DNA from: Nelumbo lutea | Lineage: Eukaryota > Streptophyta > Magnoliopsida > Proteales > Nelumbonaceae | DNA: 64,000 bases | Direction: 5' to 3' | Assembly: GCA_022828595.1 (NCBI GenBank) | Contig: JAKGHH010000008.1 | Span: 27,086,378-27,150,377 of the forward strand | Part shown: positions 43,081 through 54,794 of the stretch, piece after piece | Position numbering within the stretch: the first letter of the stretch is position 1 | Layout of the letters: the number at the start of each line of letters is the position of its first letter | Notes under the pieces: generated by a model | What the model saw: the letters and a program-made list of their open reading frames with translations, nothing else | Databases searched by the model: none | Told to the model about the DNA's origin: nothing | Translations under genes and position numbers: made by a program

Positions 43081-45640
43081 TAAATCTACTTAATTTAGTT
43101 CTTAAGCAACTCATTTCCTTTACAATTTTGATATATTTAGAGCGAATTGATTGATTTTGTGGTCGTTCTAATATAGACTTCTAAATCTAAGACTCATTAG
43201 GGTTTTTCCCATACTATGCTAATTCTCAAAAAAATACCTCGAGTAACCATTTATTCAATCCCTTCTCTCAATTCTTTTTAATGAATTTATTAACTTATAA
43301 TGGACCTTATGAAAATGGAGTACTTGCTTGATTGTAATGCTATATATAAGACACTTAATTACCATCAAGAGCCCTCTTGACCCCCTTATTAGCCATAAAA
43401 TAGTGTATATGCCCCACCACAACTCCAATATAGTGATTCTATCCCTCCACTTCCATAAGGCATTCAACTTGAAGATCATGAATCTAATTAGATACTAGGC
43501 ACCCCTTTCTTCAAGCAGTAATGGTGGCCCAATTTTAGGTCTATCTATGCTTAAACACTACAACAGACAATTTAAATAGTTGATGGAATTTAAGAGAATG
43601 GTGAAAAATCAGTTCCAACTTCTTTTGAATTCACTTTTGAGAGGAAGCTATAAAAAATTAGGCATAATATTCCCTAAAAGCCTCACCTCTTAAAATTTTG
43701 AACCCCAAAATCTGAGAACTATAGTAGGCAAAAAAAAATAGAAAAATAAAATGTTGGGAGTTATACCACATAATAAAAAATGAGTCAAGGAACAAAATAA
43801 ATTGATTGAGAAACTTACCTTGATTTAGCCTTGATAGATGGTTTCTTAAGCTACACAAAATTAGAAATAGAATTTGAAGGTGGATTCGACTTGTATGATG
43901 CTTCCAAATTGTGTATTTTTAGTAAAATAGGAGATAGTTTTATATTAATTTCAAAGTAACTATTGAGCTTTCCAAGGGTTAATGAGTAAGAAACAGGTGC
44001 TTAGGAAGGATTCAAATCCTAGACTGCAAGTTTTGGGGGTGCTTCATGTAGAAAGCAAAAGGGGAGCCCTCTTGGATGATTATAAATGTTCTAGTATGAG
44101 TCTCATTGTTCTTTTTGTCTGGATTTGATCCCACTTTATAGAGAAAAATGGGCGAATAAGGTCTAAAACTCATTCAACACATGACTAAGGTTGTAGGAAA
44201 GTTCTTACATGCAAAAAACATGGAATTCTCGAGTGTTTAAGTATACAATAGGCCTTATCTCAAAGAGGAAATGATTATCAAGTTGTGGGAGTTTTCTGGG
44301 GTTGATAGCATCAAATAGCGGTTTAGGGTGTGCAGGCTGGAATGCAAAGCTTCTAATAGCATAAAATATAAATTTAATTTGCCAATAAAGGCTATTTTAT
44401 AATTTTCAAGGTTCAAGTGAGAGTCTATATCTTGGGTTATTTGGAGTTTTTAAGCCTATAACGTGTATTTTTATTAGTCCAAATGGTTTAGGGATCTAGA
44501 TATGTAGGAATAACATCAGATCCGATTCATTTGAGGTCTTAGATTAAGGCAGATCTAGGGTGGTTTAATATAATATGTAAATATAATCTTTTAGTTTAAT
44601 GATCAACTATAGGAATTATGTCAAGAAATTTGAGGTGGAAGGATCTTATGGGTTTTTAAGCATGATGGTGATGTTTGATTGGATGAAAGAGGTCTCCATG
44701 ACAAGAATCTACAATTTATAGACTTTAATCAAAATGATTATTGGAATGTTATCTTCATTAGATGGTGGGTCAAATAACAAAGTTAATTTGTGGCTGAATT
44801 TTGGTGGATGGGGCATTTTTATTGCCTAGAACCCGATGGAAAAGATGAACCATCCACAAAAAAAAAAAAAATAGATTGAGATATTTGATTCAAATTAGGG
44901 TTTTAACTCATGGCTTGTCAACTAATAAGATGCCTTGTAATGGAATCTTTCTTATTTCGAAGGGCAATGAAGGAATTTAAGTCTGACATTGAATGAATTG
45001 GTCACCTTGAGGGGTCTGACCTATTTATGCTTAGGTAGACCGTGAATTTTGGTGTGGTTCAATAATAAGTGTCGATTTGAAATCTTTAATGATTGAATCC
45101 TCAAATGATGGAATTCTGAATTGAAATTTGGCATGTAGGCATAAATTAAAGTGCTAAATTAGATAAAGGGTTCAAATCTAGTAGAAGATGTTGTTTTTCA
45201 TGGATATTTTGGCTTCATTCAGTTGTAGTTGTTTAAATGAAACCTTGGTAGTTTCTATAGTTGATTACTAAAGTTTTGAGATGGAATTTATTGGCTAGGC
45301 ATACTTTGATATTCCAAGCATGATTTATGTGTTTGATATGATTTTGTATATTTATAGTTTGATCTTACATCATTTGGGATTTTAGATGGGAAACTATTAC
45401 AATGAATGATACATAAGGATGAGGCCTGATTGAGGCATAGTAAGCTCTTCTTAGTTCCTTTGGTCGAGATCATCAAAAGGGATCTTGTTAGTTTTAGAGT
45501 GCTTATGGTTCGATTTAGTCTAGTCTAGAGAAAATCTTAGACCATTCCAAAAAATTAGTCTGAGAAATTCCGGACCATTTTAGTATATAAATCAAATCAA
45601 ACTGTTTTATTTTGGTCTAATCCAGTGTTAAATTAGTACT
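43080..45640. other. Long stretch without recognised gene
   Basis: AT-rich DNA, stop-dense in all frames. A CACTACAACAGACAA word at 43,556 resembles a transposon tip but has no subterminal repeats. GGATTCAAATCCTAGA near 44,010 is B-box-like without an A-box. An A-run is at about 44,858-44,870. Nothing I can assign. Confidence 0.4.
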
Positions 45641-45649
45641 CAATGGGAT

Positions 45650-45900
45650 TAGAATTTTTATGATGCTAGTTGATTTGTTATTAATTTTTTTCGATATCAT
45701 ATCTACTCAGCATCATGGTTGAACTCTTTTACTTTTGGGAAAATCTACGATACCCAAAAGATATGGTATTGGAGTAGCTTTATTCAATCAAAACATCCTG
45801 TGAATTTTGATAAATACCACCCCTTTATAATACTAGTTGATTGCCAGTAAGTTGTTTTGGATATCATGTCTTTCTGGTATCATAGTCGGACTCATTTCTT
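45650..45900 (+). repeat. Dispersed repeat, copies 2 and 3
   Basis: Two direct copies of the family described at 41.2 kb: one at about 45,655-45,730 (GATGCTAGTTGATTTG ... CAGCATCATGGTTGAACTC) and one at about 45,800-45,895 (ATACTAGTTGATTGCC ... GGTATCATAGTCGGACTCA). Confidence 0.5.
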
Positions 45901-46039
45901 TCTTTAACTTTCACAGGCTCTCCAAAAGAAATTCTAGCTTTGGCATTATGATTTAATTTTCTTGCTATCAAATGATAGTACTTTTGACTCTTTGTAACAT
46001 AGATGTTGGATCAAATCCCGCTGCCACCAGACGAAGGGG

Positions 46040-46294
46040 ATGAGATCACATCACGGGGATGGAGAGCTCCGTTGTGTAGCCCGAGGTGGCCAAGAAGCCA
46101 AAAAAACAAACAAAGCTAAAAACATCACCAGGATAAGTAAATTACAGTCTACCTCAAAACCTGAAATTACAGCTCCCTCCTTGTCTACTAGTAGCACCCC
46201 CTATAAATCACATCCTGTCATAGATTTGGCATCAATCCATGGTCAGGATTCATCCCACCTGTATAGTAGGGCTCAAATTTCTGGGGTGGACTGA
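46040..46294 (+). other. Open frame of 84 codons, unassigned
   Basis: Lys/Ser/Thr-rich (KKTNKAKNITRISK, TAPSLSTSSTPYKS). It has no domain I recognise. It follows a B-box-like GGATCAAATCCCGCTGCCAC at about 46,009, so it may lie in an old retroposon. I do not claim it is a gene. Confidence 0.2.
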
Positions 46295-46315
46295 ACTATA
46301 AAATCCTCAAAAACA

Positions 46316-46316
46316 A

Positions 46317-46362
<46 letters not shown>
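46316..46362 (+). repeat. (ATA)n microsatellite, about 15 units
   Basis: An uninterrupted trinucleotide run of about 46 bp, long enough to be length-polymorphic. Confidence 0.97.
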
Positions 46363-46363
<1 letters not shown>

Positions 46364-46364
46364 G

Positions 46365-47260
46365 GAAGCCGATTCCGCAGACTTATCTTTAGATATTATT
46401 TTAAGAAAGTCAACCATATTGCAGAAAAAAATATGCCCATAGGCAGAAGCTGTGTAAATATGTAATATTATATCAGCCTGAATCAAATCGTGTCATTTCC
46501 TAATTTAAGAAAGTCAGAAGCTGTGATTTTCAAGAATCAATAAGTTGCATTATCGTTGTCATTTCTGCTTTTATTTTATTTTTTGATAATAGAATCAATC
46601 AAGCATATTTTATGGATATGGATAATATCAAGCATTTCTGCTTGATAAAGATAAAGATGGTCGTCGTTACAATTTACAAATCAAACAGAATTGTTATCAT
46701 AAGTCAAATAAAAAGCTTAAGCCTATAAACTTTTAAACAGTTTGCGGATCATTCCTAAACCATAAATAAAATAAATTAAAGGATCATTTATTAGAATATT
46801 CCTTATAGTTTCATAGATTTACTTAAACCTATTCTATAGTTTTCATTTTATTAAAATATCCTTATAATTTGTGACCTATTTGTTTAATAGACCTTTCACT
46901 AAGAAATGTTTAATCTGAATTGAGTGAATAATGTTTACATGATTGGTAATTTCAAAAGTACTCTTAACACTTGATATAAAAAATAAAATTAACCAAATAG
47001 AGTGGTTGCTAGTGTTTTATTAGAGGTAAAGTTGTATTTTACTTTTATTTATTTTGATTAAATTTATTCAAATAAACATTACAGTGAAAACTGTAATTTT
47101 TCACTATTATCTATGAAAGATGGATTAAGTAAGTTGATTGCAAACTATGGAATAAAATGAAAATTATAGGATAGGTTTTAGTAAATACATGAATTTATGG
47201 AGGGTGTTTTATTGAACAATAGTTCTGTGTCACAGTGTGAGTGTGACTCGATAATCAGTA
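46365..47260. other. Upstream of LecRK-D, no gene seen
   Basis: AT-rich. AAGAAAGTCAACCATATTGC (about 46,403) is nearly the same as AAGAAAGTCAACTATAATGC upstream of LecRK-E (about 55,532). The two upstream regions are thus also duplicates. Confidence 0.5.
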
Positions 47261-47261
47261 T

Positions 47262-47269
47262 TATATAAG
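47262..47269 (+). promoter_or_regulatory. TATA box of LecRK-D
   Basis: TATATAAG, 41 bp before the ATG at 47,310. The promoter motif is still visible although the coding region is dead. Confidence 0.5.
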
Positions 47270-47309
47270 AGGAAAAGCTCTGTATTCTCGGTACCCAGTT
47301 TTCATTGAA

Positions 47310-49405
47310 ATGTTCGCGTACCTAAAAATGGCTCGCTGCAATTCATCAAACTTGAGTTTCCAGTATCTGAAGTTTCCTTCTAATGTCTTTCATATCTCAA
47401 TCCTTTTCTTCTTCCTGGTCCCTTCTGCAAACCCATTATCTTTCAAGTTCTCCAGTTCTAACCGCAAAACGCAAGATATCATACACTTGGAACGCGATGC
47501 AACCTTCTCAGACCAAGGTACGATCGAACTCACCGGATTCTCAAATAGCGGTTCCACAATTTGGGGAAGCGAAAGAGCCTCGTACAGAGACCCAGTACGT
47601 CTCTGGGACAAGACAACAGGAAGCCTCACAGACTTCAACACACATTTTTCTTTCAGCCTTAACAGGATGAAGAGCTCCGCTTATGCTGATGGCTTGGCTT
47701 TCTTCCTTGCTCCCAACGGTTCGACCATTCCTCCCAACTCAGGAGGTGGCACCCTGGGTCTTTTCAGTTACCATCTTGTACTCAACAAGACGAAGAATCA
47801 TGTTATTGCAGTAGAGTTCGATACTTGGATAAATGTTGGCTGGGACCCTGAAGGGCCGTACAATAACGCAGAGCGCTCGAACATACCATATCATGTAGGT
47901 ATTGATGTCAACTCTATTGATTCTGTGAAAACTACTACATGGACTATTAGTCTTGAGGATGGGAAAACAACTGATGCTTGGATTAGCTACAATTCTGGTA
48001 CAAAAACCTTAGCGTTTCTTGGACCTATGCTAATAATTCAGTTTCGAGCCTTTCATACGTAATCGATCTAAAATAATACTTACCAGAATGGATTACTATT
48101 GGGATCTCTGGTTCCACAGGTGTCACAGGCCAACAACATAAAGTTTATTCCTGGGAGTTTTATTCGAGTTTAGATATTAAGGACTCTAGTTCAACTACGG
48201 GGTTTCTACCAAAAAGAAATTCAACTACGAGGAATGTGAGGAAAGCATTGGTGGTTGGATTGGTTGTTGGTACAAGTTCCTTAATGGGCGGCTTGGGTTT
48301 TCTTTGTTTAGTCTTGTGGATAAAGAAGAAGAGAGAGAGAATGGAGAAAGAGGACGACTCAATCCTTGATAATTTCACGAATGATGAATTTGAGAAGGGA
48401 ACTGGACCCAAGAGGTTCTCGTGTGGTGAATTGGCTAGAGCAACAAATGGCTTCAAAGAAGAACAAAAGCTTGGAGAAGGAGGATTTGGTGAATAAAGGT
48501 TTCTTAAGTGATCTCAACTTGGATGTTGCTGTGAAGGTATCCAAAGAGTCTAAACAGGGAACGGAGTATATGTCGGAGGTGAAGATTATTAGTCAATTAA
48601 GGCACAAAACTTGGTCCAACTTATTGGTTGGTGTCACCAAAGAAATGAGTTCCTCCTCGTATATGAGTTCATGGCTAATGGAAGCCTTGATACATATCTC
48701 TTTGGACAGAAAGGATTGACATGGGAGGTAAGATATAAGATTGCACTAGGCTTAGCCTCTGCATATGTTCTATCTGCATGAAGAATGGAAACAATGTGTG
48801 GTGCATAGATATTAAATCTAGCAATGTAATGTTGGATTCCAACTTCAATGCCAAATTGGGAGATTTTGGACTAGCCAGACTTATTGAACATGGGCAAGGT
48901 CCAAAAACAACTATATTGGCTGGGACTCTGGGTTACATGGCTCCCGAATGTGTTTTAACTTTGAAGTCCAGTAAGGAGTCAGATGTCTACAGCTATGGAA
49001 TTGTTGCTTTGGAAATTGCTTGTGGAAGGCGGTCTATTGAAATATTGTTAGAGGGAAGCAAGATAAGGTTGGTAGAGTGGATTTGGGAGTTGTATGGAAA
49101 AGGAAGTCTTCTTGAAGCGGCAGATTGGAAACTTATGAGTACAGGTTTTGATGAGAAACAGATGGAGTGTTTGATGGTTGTTGGTCTATGGTGTACGCCC
49201 AGATTGCAACCTCCGGCCCTTCATAAAGCAAGCAATGCCAGTTCTCAGTTTTGAAGCTCCATTGCCTGTTCTTCCTTCTAAGATGCCTATACCCACGTAT
49301 CATACACCTGGAGTGAATATGGGCGGTCTTTCAAGGACACCATCCATTGGCATGTTTTCTGTTGCTGTTGATGTTTCAATCACTTCCATCTTGTACCCTC
49401 CTTAA
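47310..49405 (+). pseudogene. LecRK-D, multiply broken
   Basis: Signal peptide (ISILFFFLVPSANPLSF), lectin domain (IHLERDATFSDQGTIELTGF; YADGLAFFLAPNGSTIPP; VEFDTWINVGWDP; HVGIDVNSID), membrane segment (LVVGLVVGTSSLMG), kinase, tail ending at 49,403-49,405. Lesions: loss of one base in the A-run near 48,003; TAA at 48,074-48,076 in place of a Gln codon; a deletion of about 5 bp at 48,490-48,498 that destroys the glycine loop; one-base loss near 48,605; one-base gain near 48,764; a 2-bp loss at 48,804-48,811 that removes the HRD motif; a 2-bp loss near 49,192. Two further in-frame codon losses lie around 48,535-48,565. It is past recovery as a kinase. A gypsy LTR follows within 90 bp. Confidence 0.92.
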
Positions 49406-49493
49406 GTTGAAATGCTATATTTCTAGTTTAATTTTTTTATGCATGTTTTATTTGACTTTCTTCTTTAATTGCTCTCTTGGGAAAATATGTTGT

Positions 49494-49890
49494 GTTGTTG
49501 TCAACGATGGATCGAGGGCAACGACATAAATATGCTTTCTTAGCCTAGGGCTTACGTGTCCGAGGGCTGATGTGTCCGACCTATGAAGAAGAGAGTACGT
49601 TAGAGGCCCAGGGTGCTATCCTAAGGGCGGAATCTCCAACAGTCAAGTTAGTCAAACACAAATAAGGAGGTCGGACGAGGCCATAGGAGAGAGTTCAAAC
49701 GAGGTCACTCAAGAGCAAGAGAGCTTAAGACCAAGAATAAGCCAAGTTATCTTAACCAATAGAGGGACGCCCTTATTTATACTTGACCATGCCTGGGAGT
49801 AATGGAAGGTGGTTAGCAGCGGATGGCCTGGATCACATCCGGCCACATGGCACTATCCTAGGCCCTGCCACATGCGCCTACATCATGTTA
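49494..49890 (-). mobile_element. Solo LTR of the Tat-like gypsy family
   Basis: Matches the LTR at 26,039-26,415: GAGGGCAACGA/GAGGGCAACAA, GTTAGAGGCCC, GGGCGGA.TCTCC, CAGTCAAGTTAGTCAAA, GAGGTCACTCAAGAGCAAG, TTATACTTGACC, ACATGGCACTATCCTAGGCC. No gag, PBS or second LTR adjoins. It sits just beyond the LecRK-D stop, the minus-strand promoter pointing towards the gene's 3' end. Confidence 0.7.
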
Positions 49891-49894
49891 TAAA

Positions 49895-51080
49895 TTTTAT
49901 CTATACATTTTCCTTGGGCTCAATTTGAATAGAGTACAGAAAATTAATACAAATGTGTACAAAATATAAGGATTTGCACTGTGAATATTTGCATCTGTAC
50001 TCCTTCCAAACTGAGTCTTATAGGTTTATCTGAGTGTGGGTTTGTTAGTTTTGTTTCACAAAATAAAATGGCTTGCCTGTCATGCATATTTCTGTGATAT
50101 TCCAACTTCTGTGAAGGGCATTTCAAGTATTATATTACCCACTCTAACCGAAATAATCCTCATAAATGCTTTTGAGGTTTTATACAACTCTTTTACTTTG
50201 AATGATATATGAAATATCTGGAGGGAATTGATGTATTTCGAGGTCCTTTTGATATATAATTATAAGTTCTCACTACTTTTATGGTTTTTCCTTCACTTAG
50301 CTAATTCTCAAACTACTAGTAAATCCAAGTTGCTTCCTTCAGTTTTCATTAAATTTTTCAGCATTTAATGAGTCTTATGCAATGGAGTAAGGGCTGGGGT
50401 ATGAAGCTATAAGACCATAAGATAACCAATGTGGTTATCTAAGCAACCACGAACTCATCAATTATTGCATTGGTTTAACAAAAGTTATAATAGTCATGTT
50501 TATTCAATTAATTAACACAAAAATCCAAATCTTTTTCATAGAGTTGAATGGAATATTATGATGTTTATTCAATTTATAATTGTCTATACACCATAGTATT
50601 TTTAAAATTGTTGCTTATAATTAGATTCATATTGAATCACTCACAAAACAATATGAATAATATAGTACAATCGTTTTTCACAAAAATCGTAGGATTCGTA
50701 TATGAATCATTGATTTGAATCGTGAATCGCAATTATAAGCCATTTCAATGATTAGTCTCAAACATCTTTAATTTTAAATTTTCATTCATATATATAGGGA
50801 CATTTATGTCATTTTCAAATGTAAAATTTAAATAAAATCACTGTAATTGATCAAAAGAGTGTTCCTCAAATGAAAATGTTTTTGGGTGGGAGAGAAACCC
50901 TCCTCCATTCATCGAATTCCAAAGCCCCTTTTTCACATGACAAGACTGATCGATCTAGAGTATCAATCGAATGGAATGATTGTTTTACTAGAGAAAACCC
51001 CTTTTAAGCATGAAACTCCAAAGCTGCTATGCTGATATGCTTGAAAGGTCAGTTTTTCCATTCTTCTTCTTCTAGTTTGT
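49895..51080. other. Intergenic, no gene seen
   Basis: AT-rich, stop-dense. TATAAGC-like and GAATCGTGAATCGC words occur around 50,690-50,740, as in old MITEs. No coding evidence. Confidence 0.35.
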
Positions 51081-51084
51081 TTTG

Positions 51085-51365
51085 GACACCAAAATATGAG
51101 TTCTTCCCAATTCCTCCTTGGATTTTGACACCCAAAACAAGGACTTTGCTTCATTTTTCTTTCTTCCCCTTCTGTTTTTTTTATGCCAAAATAGGGTCTT
51201 TGCCCTATACTTCTTTCATCCCCTTCTGTATTTTATGCCAAAACAATGGATTCTTCCCCCCTCATATTTTGACACCAAAACAAGGACTCAAACCTTTTTT
51301 TTTCTTCCCTTTCTATTTTTTATGCCAAAACAGGGGCTTTGCCCCATTCTTATTGTTCTTCTTTC
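51085..51365 (+). repeat. Degenerate minisatellite, about 5 units
   Basis: A unit of about 60-80 bp built from TTTTATGCCAAAACA, GGGCTTTGCCCCATTCTT / GGTCTTTGCCCTATACTT and TTTCTTCCCCTTCTGT recurs about five times. Two of the units have TTTTGACACCAAAACAAGG instead. The frame read through it gives repeated FFPF.F.CQN motifs. Confidence 0.65.
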
Positions 51366-51519
51366 GCCTTAGCTGCCTCATTCTTTTTTTCTTGGTTAAA
51401 ACAACTTGGGAACAAGTATAATTAAAGGAAATTAGTCCTCATCCTTTTCTTACTAAGATATGATAAATTTGAAAGTAATGGAAGCTAGTGCAAAGTAACT
51501 TTCTCTATTTTTGAGAGGT

Positions 51520-52135
51520 TTATGATTTTCAAAACATTGGTCCACCCACCATATGGTTGTTGTAGTAAATGGTTCTCTAAGCAAATGTTTTTGACTTTCT
51601 CAATGACTACAGTAAAGATGTCCATTATCACCATATATTTTTATTATCTGCCTTGAGGTTCTTTCTTGTATGTTCCAACAAAAGTTGGTTGATGGTGCAC
51701 TAGATGGAATTCCACTTGGATGTTCTGGTATAAAGGAACAAATTGTGGACATTAGTCTTTGTTTAGGTCAATTCATCAACTTTCAAAAATCAGCTTTTCT
51801 TTTCAACACGAATACACATAGATGACTCCAGCTACGTATTGCTTCTTTCATGGTTGTTTGGATGATGAGTATGAATAAAAGATATTTGGGAAGCCTACTC
51901 TTTATTACCTAAACTAAAGTGTGGGATTGGTAATTTCTTATTGATAAACTATAAAAGAACCATGATGTTTGGAAGATTAATCAATTATCACAAGTAGGAG
52001 TATACTCGTTAAGTCAATCTTATAAATAATCCCTTAATGAACACCAATGGAGTTTAGACTCTTGTAAACTTTCCCCTTGGGGTGAAAGTAATTGGATGCA
52101 AATAGACATTCAAGAAGAAGGGTTTTACTTGTGGC
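51520..52135 (+). pseudogene. LINE reverse-transcriptase fragment
   Basis: In broken frames it reads CPLSPYIFIICLEVLSC, which is the RT motif usually RQGDPLSPYLFIxCxExLS, then FQQKLVDGALDGIPLGC, LGQFINFQKSAFLFNTNTHR and MMSMNKRYLG. This is the segment from the middle to the C-terminal side of a plant LINE RT. The FADD motif region is lost or shortened. The strand is opposite to the 59-62 kb LINE. Confidence 0.65.
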
Positions 52136-52194
52136 AAAAAGTTACAGATTATGCTAAAATCTATTAGGATATCGTTGGCAATAGTTGCACAATA

Positions 52195-53380
52195 TGTTTA
52201 TAATATTTGGCAATAATGTATGTCAAGATTATGTTATTGAACGGAAATCTTACTAAAGATATCTATATGCAACAATTAAAAGACTTTATTGCTAAAGGTT
52301 AAGAATATATTGTGTATAAGTTCAATAGATCCATATATGGATTAATGCATGCTTAAAGAAGTTCGAACATTCGATTTTAATCAACTATATACTACACAGT
52401 TTGACTTTGAGCAAAATCTAGACAAACTTTGTATTTATAAAAAGATGATGGGATAAAATGTTGCATTTTTAATACTTTATGTAGATGACATTTTACTCAT
52501 TGGGAATGATACAAGAATGCTATTAACAATGAAAGTGTGATTCTCACAATAGTTCTCTATGAAAAATCTTGAAGAGGCTTCCTACATCTTGGAATTTCAA
52601 AAAATGATTCATTCCTTTCAAACATTGAGTCATTTTCTCCAAATGAATGTCACCTAAGACGCCTAAGGAAATAGAGGACATGATAAAAATTCTTTATGCC
52701 TCAGTCGTATGGAGCATCGTGTATGTCATGTGCTTGACTTGACATTGTACAAGCTATTAGTATTGCGAGTAGATATTAGTCTAACCAGGACAAGCACACT
52801 AGACAATTGTGAAGATCATACTAAAATACCTAAGAAGAACAAAAGACTATTGCCATGCCTTCAATGGTAGTTCATTACAAATGTTTAGGTATAAAAATGC
52901 TAATTTTCAACCAATTACATATGATAGAAAGTTTACATCCGGATATATCTTTTTGTTGGAATCTTATTTGCTAGTTGGGGAACTAACAAACAAATATCCA
53001 CAACAAACTCCATAACCAAGGCTAGGTGCATTGCAGTAAGTGATGTTGCCAAGGAAATAATTTAGATGAAGAAATTTGTCTAAGAGTTAGGAGTTGTACA
53101 TTCTAGCATGTCACCCATTTCACTAATATGTGACAACACTATAATCATTGCTTAAGATAAGGAGCCAAGAACCCACTCAAAGTGTAAGCACATCGAAGGA
53201 AAATATCATACCTTACGAGAATTATTGGGAGAGGGAACATCTAGATTTAGAATGTAGTATCAATGGATAATGTAACAAACCCATTAACTAAACCACTAAC
53301 ATGGACAATGTTTGAAGAACACATTGACAAAATGATATTAAGGCTTATACCTGATTGGACTTAAGTGCAAGTGGGAACTA
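52195..53380 (+). pseudogene. copia reverse transcriptase and RNase H relic
   Basis: RT: FLNGNLTKDIYMQQLKDFIA, FNRSIYGLMHA, then FLILYVDDILLIGN (about 52,470-52,510) with the YVDD active site kept. RNase H: TKDYCHAFNGSSLQMF, YDRKFTSGYIFLLES, NSITKARCIAVSDVAKEII, LGEGTSRFRM. Frames change and stops are frequent. The region ends in AGTGGGAACTATTAGACAG, the junction to the 3' LTR. Gag, protease and integrase are missing. Confidence 0.8.
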
Positions 53381-53385
53381 TTAGA

Positions 53386-54405
53386 CAGTGTATTCCCTTA
53401 GCTCAAGTCATATTGATGTATAATAAGTTATATTAATAAAATTAGTTCATTATTATTTTTATGTTCAAATTAGTATGTTTCTATGAATTAGCCCTTAAAC
53501 CAGATGTGTTGTCAAAATGGTGTTGTACCTTGTCTCATCTACTAGGGCTAGACCCTAAGTACAGCCAGTGGTTGTTTGTAAGAAATACTAAACATGACTT
53601 GATAATGATGCTACAATAGGTCTTGAACTAAGCTACTTTTGATGTACCAACCACTAAGATCCCCTTGACATCAAATACATGGGTATGTTGGAGAAGTTAA
53701 GGATATTACCTAAGTGAGTGATTATTGTGATAAGATCATCCCATTTGTCAAACAAAGTGAATATTAGGGTTTGCATTCTCTCTAATGAAAACCTAAAACT
53801 ATTGGCAATGGATTTCAATTATTTTAAAATTTCTTCGTAAAATGAATTTATATTTGCATTGTATTATTTTATGAAAATGATTTGTAAAAGATTTTTAATC
53901 ATGGGATTCATCTAAGTAGAGGGTGTGACACTACATTTTGCAGTCAGGTAAGATGCCCTTCCCTATAAGTAGTGTTTTGATTATTTAGGGTTGAGAGGTT
54001 AAGGATTAGAGACCATTATAAGGCTGAAACCTTATGGGATTTATTTTATATCAACCTAGTATTCCCGGGCTTCATAGGGTGGCTAAAACTATGGATCACT
54101 TAGACTTAAGTGTTTGGATCATATTAAGCCCAATTTGATTGGATTAGGGGTTCACTAGCTATGTGCATTGAATTTTGCCCATGTGTTTCCAGACATTGAA
54201 TAATATGATACCTTTGTGGGTCCTATGTCACACATTATTCAGGCCTAATATGGCTTGTAATAGTTATGTAACTAAACAACTTGAAGAAATGGGCCTTAGC
54301 CTATTAACTAGTAGAGCTAGTTAGAGCAGTCATGTGATATTGATCGAATATGGATTTGAATCTCCATATTATTACCTAATCAAACTAGGAAAGAGGTGTG
54401 TGTGC

Positions 54406-54443
<38 letters not shown>

Positions 54444-54790
54444 AGAAAGAGAGAGGAAGACTAGACTATTCTAACTACTCTCTTTGTTTCTATTTCTTCT
54501 CTCTTTCTTCCCTAAACCCTAATTTAAACCATCCTAGGAAGACATTGTTCTTCTATCATTCCTTGTTGTGTTTTTGAAGAAAAACATCAGATTAGAAGTG
54601 GTTTTCACAGTTGCATTAATCTTAACTTGTTGGAGATCAAATTCCGCTGAAGGATTGTTGTATGACTGACTTCTTCTAGCTGTGCTATCTTCAATTAGGA
54701 GGTGGATTTAGGTCTAAGTTTTGGATGTGAACTATCACTCTGGGAGTTGCAAATTATGAACTTCATACCAAGTATGTGTAATTTAATTTT
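53386..54790 (+). mobile_element. 3' LTR of the copia element, about 1.4 kb
   Basis: Starts TATTAGACAGTGTATTCCCT, preceded by a purine-rich GCAAGTGGGAAC (polypurine tract position). Promoter-like TATA run at 54,420-54,441, followed by transcribed-leader-like TCTTTGTTTCTATTTCTTCT. Ends near ACTTCATACCAAGTATGTGT. A short version lies inside the MULE at 36.5 kb. No gene inside. Confidence 0.65.
54394..54441 (+). repeat. Compound (TG)n(TA)n microsatellite
   Basis: TGTGTGTGCGTGTGTG continues as TGTGTGTATATATATATATA. It lies inside the copia LTR at the position of its TATA box, so length changes there could alter the LTR promoter. Confidence 0.9.
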
Positions 54791-54794
54791 GGTT

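Noticed and set aside
43556..43575. CACTACAACAGAC as a possible CACTA terminus or partner of the one at 39,319.
   Set aside because: Same orientation as the 39,319 tip, so it cannot be its opposite end, and no subterminal repeats follow.
43996..44030. GGATTCAAATCC, another B-box-like word.
   Set aside because: No A-box upstream and no fold; chance or an eroded SINE.
46040..46294. 84-codon Lys/Ser-rich open frame as a small gene.
   Set aside because: No domain, no promoter or conserved context visible; kept only as a low-confidence note.
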